NCBI RefSeq assembly: GCF_023065955.2
Contig: NW_026622997.1
Coordinates: forward strand, 6,806,001-6,870,000
DNA length: 64,000 bases
Direction: 5' to 3'
Source of the DNA: Ursus arctos
Lineage: Eukaryota > Chordata > Mammalia > Carnivora > Ursidae
Both the position numbers and the translations under genes were made by a program. The stretch's first letter is position 1; each line of letters begins with the position of its first letter. The notes beneath the pieces were generated by a model, which saw nothing but the letters and a program-made list of their open reading frames with translations, searched no databases and had not been told where the DNA came from. This document shows positions 20,911 through 32,643 of this stretch, piece by piece.

Positions 20911-23514
20911 AGGACAGGCTCGGAAAGCTCCCACCACCATCAACACGGGCACTCTAGGAGCTGACAACACAGGCACAGTGCTACGAAAGGGACAGGAAAA
21001 AAAAGGTACTGGTGTTTACCTGTGTACCTGTCCATAGTACCGATATGCAGCTAGGGGCTTTCGTGGGTGAGCATGACCCTAAAAGGTGTCTGGGAACGTG
21101 TGTGCAGGAGTGTCTGAGAAGGAATGCCCAGGTGGCTGCGAGTGTGTACCACCCACCACACCACAGTGTTCACTGACTCTTCCTTCACAGAGCCACACAT
21201 AAAGCTGTTCCTAAAGATACAATCATCTGTGCCTAAAACTACTGAATGAGTGAGGCCTGCGACAAGGATGAATAGAACTGCTGCTCTGTGATTAGACCTG
21301 AGGCTGAAGCTGCTAAGCACAATTGTTAGGTAAGCGGCACGTTAGAGACTTTACAGAGGGCTATCACGTTTCATAACAACATGCATATGTAGAGCAACCA
21401 TCTTGTGGGTGGTCGGTCACCAGCTCCGAGGCACGGCGCGCCAGGATTTAGTAGGCGAGTGCCGAGCGTGGCATGAGACCCTGCACTTTGACTGAAATCC
21501 ACAGAGATCCCTGAGATTCTTAGGCACTATTCGGGATGCACCAAAACACTTAATTGCTGCAAATTAAATAACCAGGGTTGAAGGGAACACATGCACAATG
21601 AAATGTAATTGTGTCACTGAAGCCAGCGTATTATAATTCTTACGGCCCCTCCTTTTTTTAACCTAAAGTGAAAGTTATCTGAATACATCTATTCACTGAT
21701 TTTGAAAATTAAACTCTTCACATCTCTGTCATTCTCTAGTTTCTCAAAGAGATTTTGAAGTTGGGAGGTTACAGACCCTTGGCTGAGAAATGCTGTACGT
21801 TTACAAAACCTATTTAATGTAGGGGACCTGGGACTGCAAACCAGTCCCACAGCTCCCAAAACATGCTGTGACGGAGACGATGGGGAGGGCTCTGTCCCTT
21901 GGGAGCTGCCTTCTCATCACGGTGAGCCAGCAGGGCTGAAGGGGTCTGCACAATGCTCCCTATTCTCTGCAGGCCCAAGGCTGCCTACACCACAGCTTGC
22001 AAGGTCCTTCCTCCCAGGTATCATCTGCCCAGTAATAACACTGAGATGGCAGGAAGGGGTAGCCTAGGGTGCTGCAAGGAGGCAGGAGTCGGACAGCACT
22101 CGTCCCTCTGCTTGGTCACAGAGGGTGAGTGATTAGGCACACAGGTAAGCTTTGGTCAAGTGCTGCCACGATCCATCATTTCCTTTGTCAATTTGTGAAC
22201 AGGACGATGAAGGCTGAGGGTAATATGTCCACATGTTTGTACCTGCAATCTCACCTTTAACATCATTTCCTGTTTTCACATATGTGGTTTCTATCCCATG
22301 TGATTCTTGGCTTCTAGGGGAAAACGGCCATACATGCATGGGTGTGAGTGTGCATTTGTGTGTCTGTGTGTGCATCTCCATTAACTTTAACTTCCCCCTA
22401 CACACACTCAGATATTTTAAAACTCCATATGATGCAGGGGAAGAAGATGACAAACCAGTGGATGAGTTCTCACAAATCAAGGGCCACACAGTTCTGTGTA
22501 CCAAGTTTCAGAGCAGACTTTAGAATTTAAACAAACAAACCTGGCACGAAGCAATAATTGTGATCTATGAACAGAGGTAACTTTCTAAAAGCATTTATAA
22601 AGAAGTTTTGTTTAAGTAATCAAAGACCAGATACCTGCTTTGGGCCAGTACAATGAAATAAGGAAAGTACTATGAACACTCCTAACTTCAAGGGGGGCGT
22701 TTCTTAACTGAAATAGGTGTACCCTTTTCTTATAGGACACAGTGTACTTGTTTTCCCAGATGAATAGGCCAATAATTTCATAAAGCAAATATCAGTGATT
22801 TGTTCACTGTAACAAAGCAAAGCTGTCATAGAACTAACACATAAGCTTTTCTCACTGTGAGCCAGTTTGACCTCTGTGGGGATACACATTTTACAAAAAC
22901 ACAAAGAAAAATTTTAAATTAATGTGCAGTTATAAATAAGATGTTGTATGATATATTAGAGATAATACCTGATTAATAAATGAGCTATATCATTTTTTGT
23001 ACATTCTTTTTCTTACGTTTTTCATTTAAAAGCTTCACTTAAGTTTTCTCTTTGAAAAGGAGTCTTTGAGTATTGACCAGTTTTGTTCTGAACTTCTTTA
23101 GGGAAAAAAGTATTTATTGGAATAAAAAATTTTCTTTGAGATGCATGTTATTTGGTTTATGACATAAACCTCAATAATGATGGTATCACTTTAATGTCAT
23201 CCATCCCAGCTAACAGAACTATCCAGAAAGGAACAAAGAGGTCATGGAAAGTAAATCACTTCATTCAGCCATAGTTCTTTCCTCTTCTTGATTTACTTCT
23301 TCTGATCATCACTCTATCCTCAAACAAACTCGTGGCAATCTAAAGCATAAACTGTTTACTCCTCAGCTCAAAGACTAAAAAGAGAGATGGAGAAGTATGG
23401 ACTTTGTTGTGGCTATTTGCTCATACACAACTGGACAAGTATTGGAATGGTCTCTAGTACCCTTTTTCTTCATATTTTTTAAATAACTAACAAAGAGAGC
23501 AGAAATCCAAGAAT
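20911..23514. other. Intronic DNA with a small CpG cluster
   Basis: Unique sequence. About eight CpGs fall within 65 bases at 21410-21475, including GGCGCGCC at 21435-21442. There is a short TG-type run near 22340-22375. I see no exon or promoter elements beyond this. Confidence 0.5.
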
Positions 23515-23650
23515 CAGGAATCCTGGGCTAAAAATCACAGGTTTGCCCCAAACCCACGGCTGACCCTAAAGGCAAGCCATTTTAGCTTCTAGGGGGTTAA
23601 AACATCTACATCTCTGTAATCAGGAAAGCTATATCAACTTGTTCAGTAAA
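23515..23650 (+). repeat. MIR SINE fragment
   Basis: AATCAGGAATCCTGGGCTAAAAATCACAGGTTTG, GGCAAGCCATTTTAGCTTCTAGG, AACATCTACATCTCTGTAATCAGG resembles a diverged MIR. A CAN-SINE is inserted just to its right. Confidence 0.5.
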
Positions 23651-23667
23651 AAGTTTGAAATCCTTGG

Positions 23668-23866
23668 GGCGCCTGGGTGGCACAGCGGTTAAGCGTCTGC
23701 CTTCGGCTCAGGGCGTGATCCCGGCGTTATGGGATCGAGCCCCACATCAGGCTCCTCCGCTATGAGCCTGCTTCCTCCTCTCCCACTCCCCCTGTTTATG
23801 TTCCCTCTCTTGCTGGCTGTCTCTATCTCTGTCGAATAAATAAATAAATAAAATCTTAAAAAAAAA
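23668..23866 (+). mobile_element. Young CAN-SINE with perfect 17-bp target duplication
   Basis: An intact carnivore SINE: GGCGCCTGGGTGGCACAGCGGTTAAGCGTCTGCC, B-box region GGGATCGAGCCCC, GTCGAATAAATAAATAAATAAAATCTT and a short poly-A. The flanks AAGTTTGAAATCCTTGG at 23651-23667 and 23867-23883 are identical. This shows target-primed L1-driven insertion and little divergence. It is antisense to GMDS. It is likely lineage-specific and possibly polymorphic. Confidence 0.97.
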
Positions 23867-24637
23867 AAGTTTGAAATCCTTGGAAAAGAAGATGCTATGT
23901 AAATGGAAGAATGACAAGATTCACCTGAAACCTTAGTATATTAGTCATACCGATAAAGTTCTAAATGTTTGTCTTGCTGTCCCTAAGAATAAAAAGAACA
24001 CACCATGAGACTTGATGAAGTTCCTTTTAAACAAAGAGTTTTGGGTTTTTGTAACTAGTGAAGTTTGGAAGTCTTCAAAATTGAGTGGAATAAATCATAC
24101 AGAAAGATGCAGCTAAACTGTTCTCCAAAATTAAATAGATTCTTAGTCTGAAGTTAAAGCACTTAATTAAATTTAGTCCAGAATTCCACTTGACAACTAA
24201 GATTCTGACTACCTCTGAATCACCTGTCTAAAACAACAGTCACAATGAATCTGTCTAGTCTAACTCAAACACCCAAAGAAATATACATACCCTGTTCTTA
24301 GTGGTTAGTCCTATGTCAACGACCACATGCTTTCTAGGGTCCTTTACTTTAAAAATTCTGGGATTCTCTGGATTGCAAAAGAATCTTGCTCTAAGGCTTA
24401 AGCTACTTTAAGCTGGTACCCCTTGAATCAAACTGATTCTTCTCCCCAAGGGTAATCTGTATTCCAGAGAGTTGCAGAGATCTACTTGCGCATGGTGCTG
24501 GCTGTAGCCCTCCAATGAAAACTCTAACTCTGGGAAAGAAAAACTGGGAAGAAAGTCTTCTGTCCGCTCCTTTGAGTGTGTAGGGACTGCTGGGCTGTGG
24601 TCCCCATCCATTACAAGTGGGACAAGGGGAGGGCCAT

Positions 24638-24645
24638 TGACGTCA
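24638..24645. promoter_or_regulatory. Perfect CRE palindrome TGACGTCA
   Basis: The full CREB/ATF consensus palindrome, sitting in a non-repetitive stretch next to GGCACATATCACG. One of three in the window. Function is not shown. Confidence 0.4.
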
Positions 24646-25479
24646 AGGCACATATCACGACGGAGAAAAATGACAAACTGCTTATCCAAAACATGGCATC
24701 ATACAAGCAACCACAGATGAATCCATTTTCTCATAGATGCCCTTCTCCAGGATTCTATAACTACATGTACGAATGCTGGTTTTAAAATAGGCAACGCTGT
24801 ACATAAAGAAAGCAAATTTGAAATCTACATATATACAGAATTTCACTGCAGTGCTTACTATAGTAGGATCTGGTTTGAAATGTGAGTTGGAAGGTGGCTA
24901 ATTCGAGTTGAGATTTTCTGTAAAGTGTAAAATACATTGTTACATAGGTTGTAAAAACTTAGTAACTGACAAAAAATAAAGAATATAAAATGTCTTCACA
25001 ATATTTTGTATTTTTTACACATTTAAATAACATTTTGGGTATATAAATTTGGTTAAATAAAATATGATATTAAAATTAATTTCACCTGGTTCATTTTACT
25101 TTTTTAAAATGTCCCTACTAGGAAATTTAAAATTATATAAAAATAAATGGCTTGTTTGTGTGGCTTAAATATTCCTATTGGATAATGATGTTCTATAGAA
25201 TCTTTTAGCCTGATATGGAAAAAGAAATAAATCTTGGCTTAAATTACTCCAGAATAAGTGATGAAAATTGGAGGGCGGGGAGGAAGATGGCATCGGGCTG
25301 TATAAATGATTTGTTTCACTTTGAATTTTACAGTGTCAAAACATGAAAGCATAGTCTACATCACTGAAAACAAAACATGTTTTATACTAGATGGTAAATA
25401 AGCCTTTTATGGAAAAAGTGTTTATTAAACTAGAATCATATTCCTAGATTATGACTCTGACGCCACATAGGACTCTAGC

Positions 25480-25580
25480 TGCCTCACTTTGAAGAGGAGG
25501 AAGATACAGGCTCATAAAGTGATTTGCTTGAAGCCCCACAGCCATGGGGCAGCAAGCAGCACAGCCTGAGGACCTGAAGC
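25480..25580 (-). repeat. MIR SINE fragment, antisense
   Basis: TGAAGAGGAGGAAGATACAGGCTCATAAAGTGATTTGCTTGAAGCCCCACAGC parallels the antisense MIR stretch (GATGAGGAAACTGAGGCTCAGAGAGG ... AAGGTCACACAGC). Confidence 0.7.
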
Positions 25581-27123
25581 AGAGCGGGTGACATGCTCTT
25601 CACCACAGCACGCGGCCTTTCTGTGTCAGGCCATACAATCAACTGTCTTCACCACAGAACGTTCTCAAGATGAGAAAACAGTAGGCATAAACAAGCAAGA
25701 TTCCAGGATCCATTTGGAGAGAAGTTACACAAACATACATTTAATTCTAATAAAACCAGCTCATGAGGTTAATGCCCTCTAGGAATCGTATAATAGGAGT
25801 ATTTCCCTGGGTGAGTATTAAAAATTGCTACTGAAAAGTTGGTTTTGTGCTTTTAAGAAAAATCACTGATAACTTGGGAGAAAAGGCATTTAACTTGATC
25901 ACAAAAAGTTCACTGCATTAACCATTACTTAGAATTGTTCTACAACATTTGTGACTGTTGTAATGATTTCTGCATGAAGATGATCTGGCTTATTTATTCA
26001 TTCTAGTAACTGAAATACCTCTTTCAAGGTGGTCTGATGTGGGATAGGTTCCCATAGTCTGGACTCTGCAGGCAAGCATACAGTGAGGATCTAGTTCATT
26101 TCTAACGTAAAGAAAACATCAATACATACCATATATTTGATCTGAGTAATAGACAGGGCCATCCAAGAGTAATGTTTCTAAAAGTAATAAGCTCTCTCTA
26201 CTTACTGATTCGAGTAACCAGAGCTAGGGAAACTGTCTCCAGGGACATGCTAATGTCTCCCAAAGAAGGCCAGTCAGAAAGTTCAGCTGTTCTATCTTTG
26301 GACCATTAATACTGGATGTTGAGTCAGGCTACATCCCAAAACACCTACAACTGAAAAGTAATTCTTCTCAAATGAAAACTGGCATATTAAGTGTACCCTC
26401 TGGGTTTGGGGAATGTTTCCCATCCCAAAATAAATTTTTAAGCACAAAGAGACAGTTAGAAATGGTCACTCCGCTGATAACTATGTTTTATTCAGTAATC
26501 TGTGAAATAAGGGAAAAATGGCAAAAAAAGAGAAAAAAAACCCAAAGCAGACTTTTATATTTTAATTTCCTTGTCCCTCTTCTTTCTTCCATTAAAAAAA
26601 AGTATGGAGTTTGTCAAAAGAATGAACAGAAATCATGAGAGTATGATAGGTCTTCCATGTCGCATTGGCTCATTTTCAAGGGAAAAGAATTATAGCAGAG
26701 AAAGGATGTTGCCACATGTATACAATAATAGCATTAACCATTCTGACTTGCAACATAAATTGAACCATTAAAGGATTTAAGTGTTCCTCATTAACTTTTA
26801 TTAGCCTCAATTTTTAACTTTGCTCTTCCTCTTATAATTAAAAAATGAGCATTCCCTTCAACTTTGTACACCTTCAAGCAGCATTCAGGATAAGCAAGGT
26901 CTTGGAGGGGCAAAGACTAACATAGGCAGAAAAACACCACAATAGCTGAATCCTCTAGTGCAGAGTATCTTTCAATGTCTCCCACCATAAAAAATATTAA
27001 GTCTGAGCTCACAGTTTTTAAACTTCATGAAAGAATCAGAGATTACACAGTCCTATACTTTCAGCATTTATCATCCCTAATCACCAAAAAGAAGTGACCT
27101 CATTAAGTAATTTTGGAAAGGGC

Positions 27124-27143
27124 TTTTTTTTTTTTTTTTTTTT
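27124..27143. repeat. Poly-T tract
   Basis: Twenty consecutive T residues. No adjacent SINE or L1 body is recognisable. Confidence 0.95.
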
Positions 27144-27347
27144 CCAGTCTTTCCTATGTGTAGGTGTTAGGTCAAGCACTTTAATTTTTATTTTCTTATG
27201 TAGTAAAATTTGTCCCTAAATGTAATGCCTACTGCTTGATGAACATGATACTTATTTTTTAAAAAGAGAGAAAGAGAGAGGAAAAAAAAAATACCATGAG
27301 GGTCTTCCTCTCTCCATAGCTTATACATCTGAGTTCCATGTAACACT

Positions 27348-27425
27348 GATGGATGGATGGATGGATGGATGGATGGATGAATGGAAGGATGGAAGGAAGG
27401 AAGGAAGGAAGGAAAGAAGGAGGGT
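27348..27425. repeat. (GGAT)n/(GGAA)n microsatellite
   Basis: A compound tetranucleotide tract. About nine GGAT units pass through GAAT/GGAA transition units into GGAA repeats ending AAAGAAGGAGGG. Such tracts are polymorphic, and GGAA runs can be bound by ETS factors. Open frames here encode only repeat peptides. Confidence 0.95.
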
Positions 27426-27802
27426 AGGCAGACAGTCACATATACAAATAAAAACCTTTTGATTCCACGTTATATTAAGAAGCATTTCAGAAAAGAGAAA
27501 ATAAGGGCATATATGGTGAGAAATTTTTCAAAATTTGTGGAATGTTACAACATAAAAATAGAGTTTCACCTCCTTATACACATACCTCTGTGGGGATATA
27601 TCCAATTCCCAGATGATCTCTGAGTGCACTAAAAGGCCAAAGCAGCATTACAAATCACCTGTCAACAGCAGATTTACCTTCCTTTCAGTCACACAAAATA
27701 GAGAGTAGAGAGAATCCTTCAGTCACAAAATTGGCTTGCTGTTATTGTTAATTGGATCCTTTAATTATTTGATCCTTTAAGAAAAATAGCCTACTATATG
27801 AA

Positions 27803-28310
27803 AACACACACACAAATATTATTTAGCTATAAAAAAAGAAGGAAATCTTGCCATCTGTGATGACATGAATAGACCTTGAGGGCGCTATGCTAAGTGAAAT
27901 AAGTCAGAAAGAGAAAGACAAATACTGTATGATCTCACTTACATGTGGAATCTAAACAAAAAAACAAAAACAAAAAACCTGAGCTCATAGATATAGAGAA
28001 CAGATTGGTGGTTGCCAGAGGCAGGGGTTGGCAGCCAGTAAAATGGGTGAAGGTGGTCAAAAGGTTCCATTATAACTTACTTACAAGTAAGTCATGGGAT
28101 GTAATGTATGGCATGGTGATTATCGTTTTAACACTATATTGAATATTTCGAAGTCGCTAAGAGAGTACATCTTAAAAGATCCACCAAAAGAAAAAAAATT
28201 TTGTAACTATATATGATAATGGATGTTAACTAAACTAGACTCACTGTCATGATCAATTTGCAATATATACAAATACTGAAAAATTATGCTGTATACCTGA
28301 CACTAATATA
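27803..28310 (+). repeat. L1 LINE 3' end, left part
   Basis: A plus-strand L1M-type 3' region: TGAATAGACCTTGAGGGCGCTATGCTAAGTGAAATAAGTCAGAAAG, AAATACTGTATGATCTCACTTACATGTGGAATCTAA, TTGGTGGTTGCCAGAGG, ATGCTGTATACCTGACACTAATATA. It is 5'-truncated and non-coding. It is split at 28310 by a MITE and resumes at 28639. Confidence 0.9.
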
Positions 28311-28638
28311 CAGTCGACCCTTGAACAATGCAGGGGGGGTTAGGGGTACTGACACCTCTGCACAAAGATTCATGTATAACTTTTGACTCCCCCAGAACTT
28401 AAGTACTGACAGCTTACTGTTAGAAGCCTTACTGATAACATACACAGTCTATTAACGCATATTTTGTCTATGTATTATATATTGTATTCTTAACAATCAA
28501 GTAAGCGAGAGACAAGAAAATGTTATTTAAAAAATCATAAAGAAAATACATTTAGAGTGCTGTACTGTATTTATTTAAAAAAAAATCTGTAAAAGTGGAT
28601 CCACACAGTTCCAACGGATGTTGTTTCAGGGTCAGCGG
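28311..28638 (+). mobile_element. MER8-like Tigger MITE inserted in L1
   Basis: It begins CAGTCGACCCTTGAACAATGCAGGG and ends GTTTCAGGGTCAGCGG, with CTTTTGACTCCCCCAGAACTTAAGTACTGAC and AAGCCTTACTGATAACATACACAGT inside. These are the hallmarks of the Tigger2-derived MER8-type repeat (the name is from memory). TA dinucleotides flank both ends (28309-28310 and 28639-28640). The L1 text resumes directly, so the junctions are exact. Confidence 0.9.
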
Positions 28639-28683
28639 TAATGTTACATGTCAATTATATCTCAATTTAAGAAAAAAAAAAAA
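28639..28683 (+). repeat. L1 LINE 3' end, right part, with poly-A
   Basis: TAATGTTACATGTCAATTATATCTCAATTTAAG then a poly-A of about 12. This is the L1 3' UTR terminus, continuous with the fragment ending at 28310. Confidence 0.9.
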
Positions 28684-30214
28684 CTAGTTACTGTTAACTG
28701 ACTCTTTAAGAAAGCTTGCATAATGTAAGCATGTCTCAATTATATTTTCAGTCACCTCAGCTTGCTGGCATGCAAATTTGGTAGCCCATTATCGAAAAGA
28801 CATTTTAGAAGCATTTTCTTCCTCAAAGAATACAATGGGATAATTCTTTTTAAAAGACTACATTTTAGTCACAGAAAAAAAATAATGCTATGTCAAAATG
28901 ACAATAATATGCATTTTTTTTTCCACCTTGGAAACTTAAGACTTGAAAGAAGCCTATAGTGTAACTTTTCCATCACTCCTGTTGAATTCTAAGACCACCA
29001 GTGTAACAGCACCACTCGGAAAACCACAGGGCTGGCCTTGTTAGAATACACATAGAGTTTCTGAGGAACAGGAAACGAAGCCAGATGGTTCTGCTGAGGG
29101 AAGCACTTTTTTTTTTCTTTATAAAACCAAAAAAGCACTAATAGGTCAAACTCAAAAATGCAGATATGGTCAAACGGAAAGCTAACAGGGAGATTTATGT
29201 AAATAAGACAAGCACAGTTTTGCATTATGTTCCCATCCATAGCAGTAAATGGACACTGGGGGTGGAGGGAGGAAGGAAAACACAAGAGATCTATACCATA
29301 GATCTGAATGGTTTTCTTGATGGGGAGAAAAGCTACCAGCAATCCTTAAGCAGGCACTGCTGCAAGCTTTTGGAAGCCGATAGCATATGATTTGTGTTAG
29401 ACCGAGCACCTATGAATTATCACAAAAACGATTTAAAAAATTAAACCTTTAAATACAGAGTCTAAAGTAACTACAGTCTACGCTCTGGCTTCTTGAACAT
29501 CCTATTTAATGTGGTTGTTCACAATCACGTGAAGTTCAACTGTGGTCCAGCAGTCAACACAGGCTTCTGGGGTGAGGTGGGGAGAAGGGTCTGGTGCTTC
29601 GGGTCCCCTTCTGTCCCTCACTCACCATGGCCAGTGCAGAAGCATATCATTTGCAAATGCACACTTGGACACAGGTAGGTTCTCCTGTAGCACCCAGTCT
29701 CTTGTCTTCTTTGACCAGAAAGAGAGGCTGAGAGATGAAAAGCACGGCATCATGATCTCCCTTACCAAGCACGGTGGCCACGGGCCACGGCTCTGGCTAA
29801 CAGAATGCTAGAGCTGGGCACCCAGAGATTTGCAGCCTTCTCTTCCTTGACACAGGCCTTAGGGGATTTGCACAGGACAGCTGGGCCTGCTGCCACCCTG
29901 AAGTCATGAGAGAAGGAATGATCAGAGATTTGGCCCCGGCATCTATGAATTGTGCAACGGCTTACACCTGCTTCTGGACTTTTCATGGTGAGTAAAGTAA
30001 CCCCTAGTAAGCTGTCACTTGTAACTGAGTGTAATCTCTAACTGATGCATGAACCACCCAGATGATGTCTCCACAGCTATGACAAAATGCACCCTGTAGC
30101 CCTTTCGTTGGTCATTGCTGCTAGACGAGGGCACAGGATCAGAAGATGTATGAAGTCGCTTCAGTTTTTAAATTAAATCAATCAATGAAGCTAATCTGGT
30201 TTTAGGTCTATTTC
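28684..30214. other. Intronic DNA, no recognised feature
   Basis: Unique sequence. Overlapping open frames at 28989-29409 and 29493-29986 occur on both strands and have no recognisable homology. Confidence 0.45.
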
Positions 30215-30350
30215 TTCTCAGGTATTCATTCACTCCATAAAAACACACTGAGCACATCCTATGTTTCAGGTGCTCTGAAGTGCACTGGGGGCTATAAAAG
30301 AAGGTCAGCAGGTGACCAGACATGGAGAGTTTTGTGTGTGAGAAGGCTGC
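30215..30350 (-). repeat. L2 LINE fragment, antisense
   Basis: TATTCATTCACTCCATAAAAACACACTGAGCACATCCTATGTTTCAGGTGCTCTGAAG follows the antisense L2 3' end (TTCAACAAATATTTATTGAGC ... CTATGTGCCAGG). Confidence 0.7.
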
Positions 30351-30608
30351 CCAGCCAACTTGGGACAAGGGCTCTGGCAGCAGGGACTCAGAGGGCTCTG
30401 AATAAAGGGTGACAGGACTACAGGGAAAATGGCCAATCCTTGTGGTTAAGTGGCTGGGGAAGAGAGTAAATAAAAGGAGGCAGCTCAGAGTGGCCCCCAA
30501 AGTAGAGCAGAATTTTGAGAAGAAATGAGCAGACTGGCTAACCACCTCTCAAACATGCTACAAAGATGGAAGGTACGCTACACCTGAAGATCTTAAAATT
30601 CTCGCTGG

Positions 30609-30680
30609 TGTGATATCAGTAAGATATCAGCATGATATCACAAAAACTCACGCGATATCATACAAACTCATGTGATAACC
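30609..30680. repeat. Degenerate GATATCA-type tandem repeat
   Basis: GATATCA or close variants occur five times: TGATATCAG, AGATATCAG, TGATATCAC, CGATATCAT, TGATAACC. The last three units share a 20-21 bp period (ACAAAAACTCACG and TACAAACTCATG spacers). It is a small local duplication, not a CRISPR array. Confidence 0.75.
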
Positions 30681-30959
30681 ATGGTTTTCATATAATCATG
30701 ATGTTTTTGCTACTCTATTCTACACGGAAAACACAGCTGCAGGAAAAAGAGAGGAAGACCACTAGCCACCTATTCACAATATAATGCTGTTCACACAGCA
30801 CCCAGGGCACACAAGTAGAAGAGGGAACACCAGCCGCAGTTCATCATGCTTTAAGAAAGCTTCCCATGAGCAAAGCCCGGTGGTTAGTACCCAAAACCCT
30901 AGGAGCCCTCTCAAAGATGTTCTGAAGTAAGAGTTTTGGTACTGTCTCCCCCCACCCAC

Positions 30960-31099
30960 AAAGAGAAAGAGAGAGAGAGCACGTGTGAGATGGAGGCAGG
31001 GGTGGGAGGATGGAGAGGAAGGAACGGGAAGGAGGAGAAAAGGAGGGACGGGCACAGAGGGAAGGGGTGAGGGAAGGAGAGGGAGGGGAAGGGAGGGAA
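30960..31099 (+). repeat. Polypurine (GA/GGGA-rich) tract
   Basis: About 140 bases nearly all A/G on the plus strand, with many GGGA, GGAGG and GGGAAGG units and one ACGTGT interruption. It can adopt triplex or G-quadruplex forms. Long open frames on both strands here are compositional artefacts. Confidence 0.9.
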
Positions 31100-32598
31100 T
31101 ATCAGTGCACTGTGAGTTAGGAAAGATCCTACTGACATGCTTAACTAAGCCAACACAATTCCTTTGAGTCTCACTAGACTTCTAACATCCCGGAGCCCTA
31201 TATCACGCGCAATTACACAAGCAAACCGGTAATTCATTAGGGATAATTTTAATAGATGACTCATTTGGCCCAGCCAGTCAATGATGCTTTGGTTTCCCAA
31301 AGGCTCTAGCAGATAGTTAACTACAATGAAGCTTTCAGCTGCCACTGACAAAAGGCAATGGAATTTAAACCACCTATGCCATTTCTCCAAACTTCTTCAG
31401 TTTTTTTGAAGATAAGGATCAAATGAAGTGATTTCTGTTAAACCTGTATTTCCTGTGCAGAGCTGATATCTTCTTCAAATTATATGACTGTACAACTATT
31501 AAGTTAATACTTACTGCAGAGGAAGTCTCCCATTTAGAATATATGACCTGGCCCTTTAACGTTTGGCTCTTCATATGTTTTAGAGCTTCTTTCTAACTCA
31601 ATTTCGCTTATTTGTGCTCTTTGTTTCACAGAATGGGTAGAAGGCCAGTAGTAAAAATGCTAGTTCATTTGTAATTCCTAGTGAGGTAATACTTGTTAGA
31701 TGGTCAACTTTTGAAGTTAGTGGAAAAAAAAATGGCCTTAAAATCTCACAAGAATGAGTCAATCTACCAAGAATCAACCCAGAAACTTTGTGCTGTTTTA
31801 CCCTAAGGGGCTGCACTGAAGAGCCAGTGGGGCCAGGCTGGAACCCAGTGTTCAACACAAGGCCAGGGCATCTCTTGTCAAAGCCAGCTTTATATATGGA
31901 AAATGCAAATAACAATTCCTGCTCTCCTCATCACTGACTGAGATTTGTTGGGAGAATCAAATCCAAAGATGTAAATGATAAAGCACTACACAAATAAATG
32001 TAAGAGGATAACCTTCAGGGGGTTAAAAAAAAAAAAAAAAAAGTCTGGTGAAAGCTCTTTGTATTTTGTTTTCAAACCTGAAATTTAAGATCCAATGAAA
32101 ATCAGCAAGTAATTCTTGACCTAAAGGAGATTCTATAAGAAAAAACATATGAAACCATGAAGCCTCTGGGATTCTGATCTTTGCAAGGAGAGAGAAGCCA
32201 GTGCCACACCCAGGATGAGTATTTGTATTGTGTGGACATGGTGACAGAATGGCCAAGAGGCAAGGGCCTCGGTCACCTTCCTGGAATGCAACCTGCCTCC
32301 TCCAGGCTCCACCCAGGCAACCCACACACATTGCCCCTGGGGCGGAAGTACACCACTCCACTTCATGAGTCAGAAGCTGGAGGATGGACCTGGGAACAGG
32401 GATCTGTGTGGCCAGAGGAGGAAATGAAATTACACACTCAAGAGAACCCAAAAAGATACTGTGGAATAGTTCTCTTTTCTGCTAGCTGCACGGTTTATGT
32501 GGGTTTTCTACAGCTGCTATCATAGAACTCCTTATAAGAATCCTTAACTTTTACACATATTTAAAAACAAAGTCCTATTATTAGAAAGTGACCTGCTC
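31100..32598. other. Intronic DNA with candidate conserved segment
   Basis: 31200-31390 is unique, with TAATTCATTAG, GATAATTTTAATAG and a perfect AP-1 site TGACTCA at 31257-31263. A poly-A of 18 lies at 32025-32042. The rest has no named feature. Confidence 0.45.
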
Positions 32599-32599
32599 C

Positions 32600-32643
32600 G
32601 TGTATGTGTGCGTGTGTGTGCGTGTGTGTGTGTGTGTGTGTGT
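32600..32643. repeat. (GT)n microsatellite
   Basis: GTGTATGTGTGCGTGTGTGTGCGTGTGTGTGTGTG-type run of about 44 bases with CG interruptions. A Z-DNA-prone alternating purine-pyrimidine tract. Confidence 0.95.

Larger units (their letters stand above)
23884..27123. other. Intronic DNA, mostly unique
   Basis: AT-rich intron sequence. It holds one MIR (25480-25580) and a perfect TGACGTCA at 24638-24645. No gene is recognised. The open frames at 24408-24785 and 26372-26771 have no homology that I can see. Confidence 0.5.

Noticed and set aside
23668..23866. tRNA gene
   Set aside because: The tRNA-Lys-like head belongs to a SINE with poly-A and target duplication. No full cloverleaf is expected.
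30609..30680. CRISPR-like repeat array
   Set aside because: Irregular spacing, few units, and vertebrate context with no cas genes.
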